From Synergistes sp. (GTDB lineage Bacteria; Synergistota; Synergistia; Synergistales; Synergistaceae), in NCBI GenBank assembly GCA_016288355.1, contig JAEEYY010000057.1, forward strand, positions 1 through 6,037: a stretch of DNA of 6,037 nt, given 5' to 3'. Each line of letters starts with the position of its first letter. Within the stretch, counting starts at the first letter, position 1. Made by a program: the position numbers and the translations under genes. Shown here piece after piece: positions 5,667-6,037 of this stretch. Under the pieces are notes generated by a model. That model was not told the origin of the DNA, did not search any database, and saw nothing but the letters and a program-made list of their open reading frames with translations.

Positions 5667-6037
5667 TCAGCGCTTGACGCGTGCGCCTGCACCGCCCATG
5701 ATCGCCTCGACTTCGTTGACGCTTGCCATGGAGGTGTCGCCCGGGGTGGTCATCGCCAGCGCGCCGTGGGCAGCGCCGTAGTTGACGGCCTTCAATGCGT
5801 CGCCCGTGGTCATCAGACCGTAGACCAGGCCGGATGCGAAGGAATCGCCGCCGCCGACGCGGTCCATGATCTCCAGACCGTCATACTGCTTTGCCTTGTA
5901 GATCTCGCCGTCTGCCCAGCAGATCGCGCTCCAGTCGTTGACTGTAGCTGTACGGACTGTACGAAGAGTCGTTGCAACGACCTTGAAGTTCGGGTAGGCC
6001 TCGGCAGCCCTGCCGATCATTTTCTTGTAGCCCTCGA
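5667..6037 (-). CDS. kdgK: PfkB-family sugar kinase, probably 2-keto-3-deoxygluconate kinase; 5' end outside window
   Basis: Only the last 122 codons are visible; the frame is open to the window edge, and the ATG at 6020 is internal rather than the true start. The fragment contains the PfkB C-terminal signature DRVGGGDSFASGL, in which the Asp after the glycines is the catalytic base and the glycines form the anion hole. The tail TPGDTSMASVNEVEAIMGG...GRVKR closely resembles the C-terminus of Bacillota KdgK proteins. KdgK phosphorylates 2-keto-3-deoxygluconate to KDPG with ATP, the step before the KDPG aldolase. The 9-nt gap to uxaC and the stop codon shared with the uxaC Shine-Dalgarno mark an operon and support a role in hexuronate use. 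Because the substrate-binding N-terminal half is missing, another PfkB sugar kinase (for example fructokinase-like) cannot be fully excluded. Confidence 0.85.
   Translation of the reverse strand, partial: EGYKKMIGRAAEAYPNFKVVATTLRTVRTATVNDWSAICWADGEIYKAKQYDGLEIMDRVGGGDSFASGLVYGLMTTGDALKAVNYGAAHGALAMTTPGDTSMASVNEVEAIMGGAGARVKR

Overview
The window holds six protein genes, all on the minus strand. Two of them, one at each edge, are cut off by the window. Coding is dense: the only gaps are about 300 bp (2015-2310) and about 180 bp (4089-4271), and both are filled by promoters and terminators. G+C looks to be in the mid-to-upper 50s by eye. The purine-rich Shine-Dalgarno sites, clean sigma-A-type promoters, U-tract terminators, a YkvI-family membrane protein and a BmrR-like MerR regulator suggest a fairly GC-rich member of the Bacillota, probably an anaerobic Clostridia-type gut or rumen commensal. 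This is an inference from gene types, not a placement.

In transcription order the window runs from right to left. (1) 6037-4272 is the end of a hexuronate catabolic operon: the C-terminal part of a PfkB-family sugar kinase that best fits 2-keto-3-deoxygluconate kinase (kdgK), then complete glucuronate isomerase (uxaC) 9 nt later, closed by a strong hairpin terminator. (2) 4153-2170 is an operon with a near-consensus promoter (TTGACC-17-TAGAAT). It carries a homocysteine S-methyltransferase (mmuM type) that overlaps a MerR-family regulator by 4 nt (ATGA), followed by two successive terminator hairpins. (3) 2110-1 is a third unit. It starts from a promoter-like element with an unusual 19-bp spacer (TTGACC-19-TACAAT) and carries a PLP-dependent transsulfuration/methionine gamma-lyase-family enzyme, then, 45 nt on, a YkvI-like multi-pass membrane protein that leaves the window.

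Units 2 and 3 together read as a small sulfur amino acid module: a methyltransferase that makes methionine from homocysteine and a methyl donor such as S-methylmethionine, a PLP lyase or synthase acting on methionine/homocysteine/cystathionine-type substrates, a candidate transporter, and a ligand-sensing regulator. The 19-bp spacer is the typical architecture of promoters activated by MerR-family proteins, so the simplest hypothesis is that the regulator in unit 2 controls unit 3. The individual families are known. The locus-level arrangement, the altered residues of the PLP enzyme and the regulatory link are the parts worth a second look. I see no RNA genes, CRISPR arrays, insertion sequences, phage genes or large repeats.
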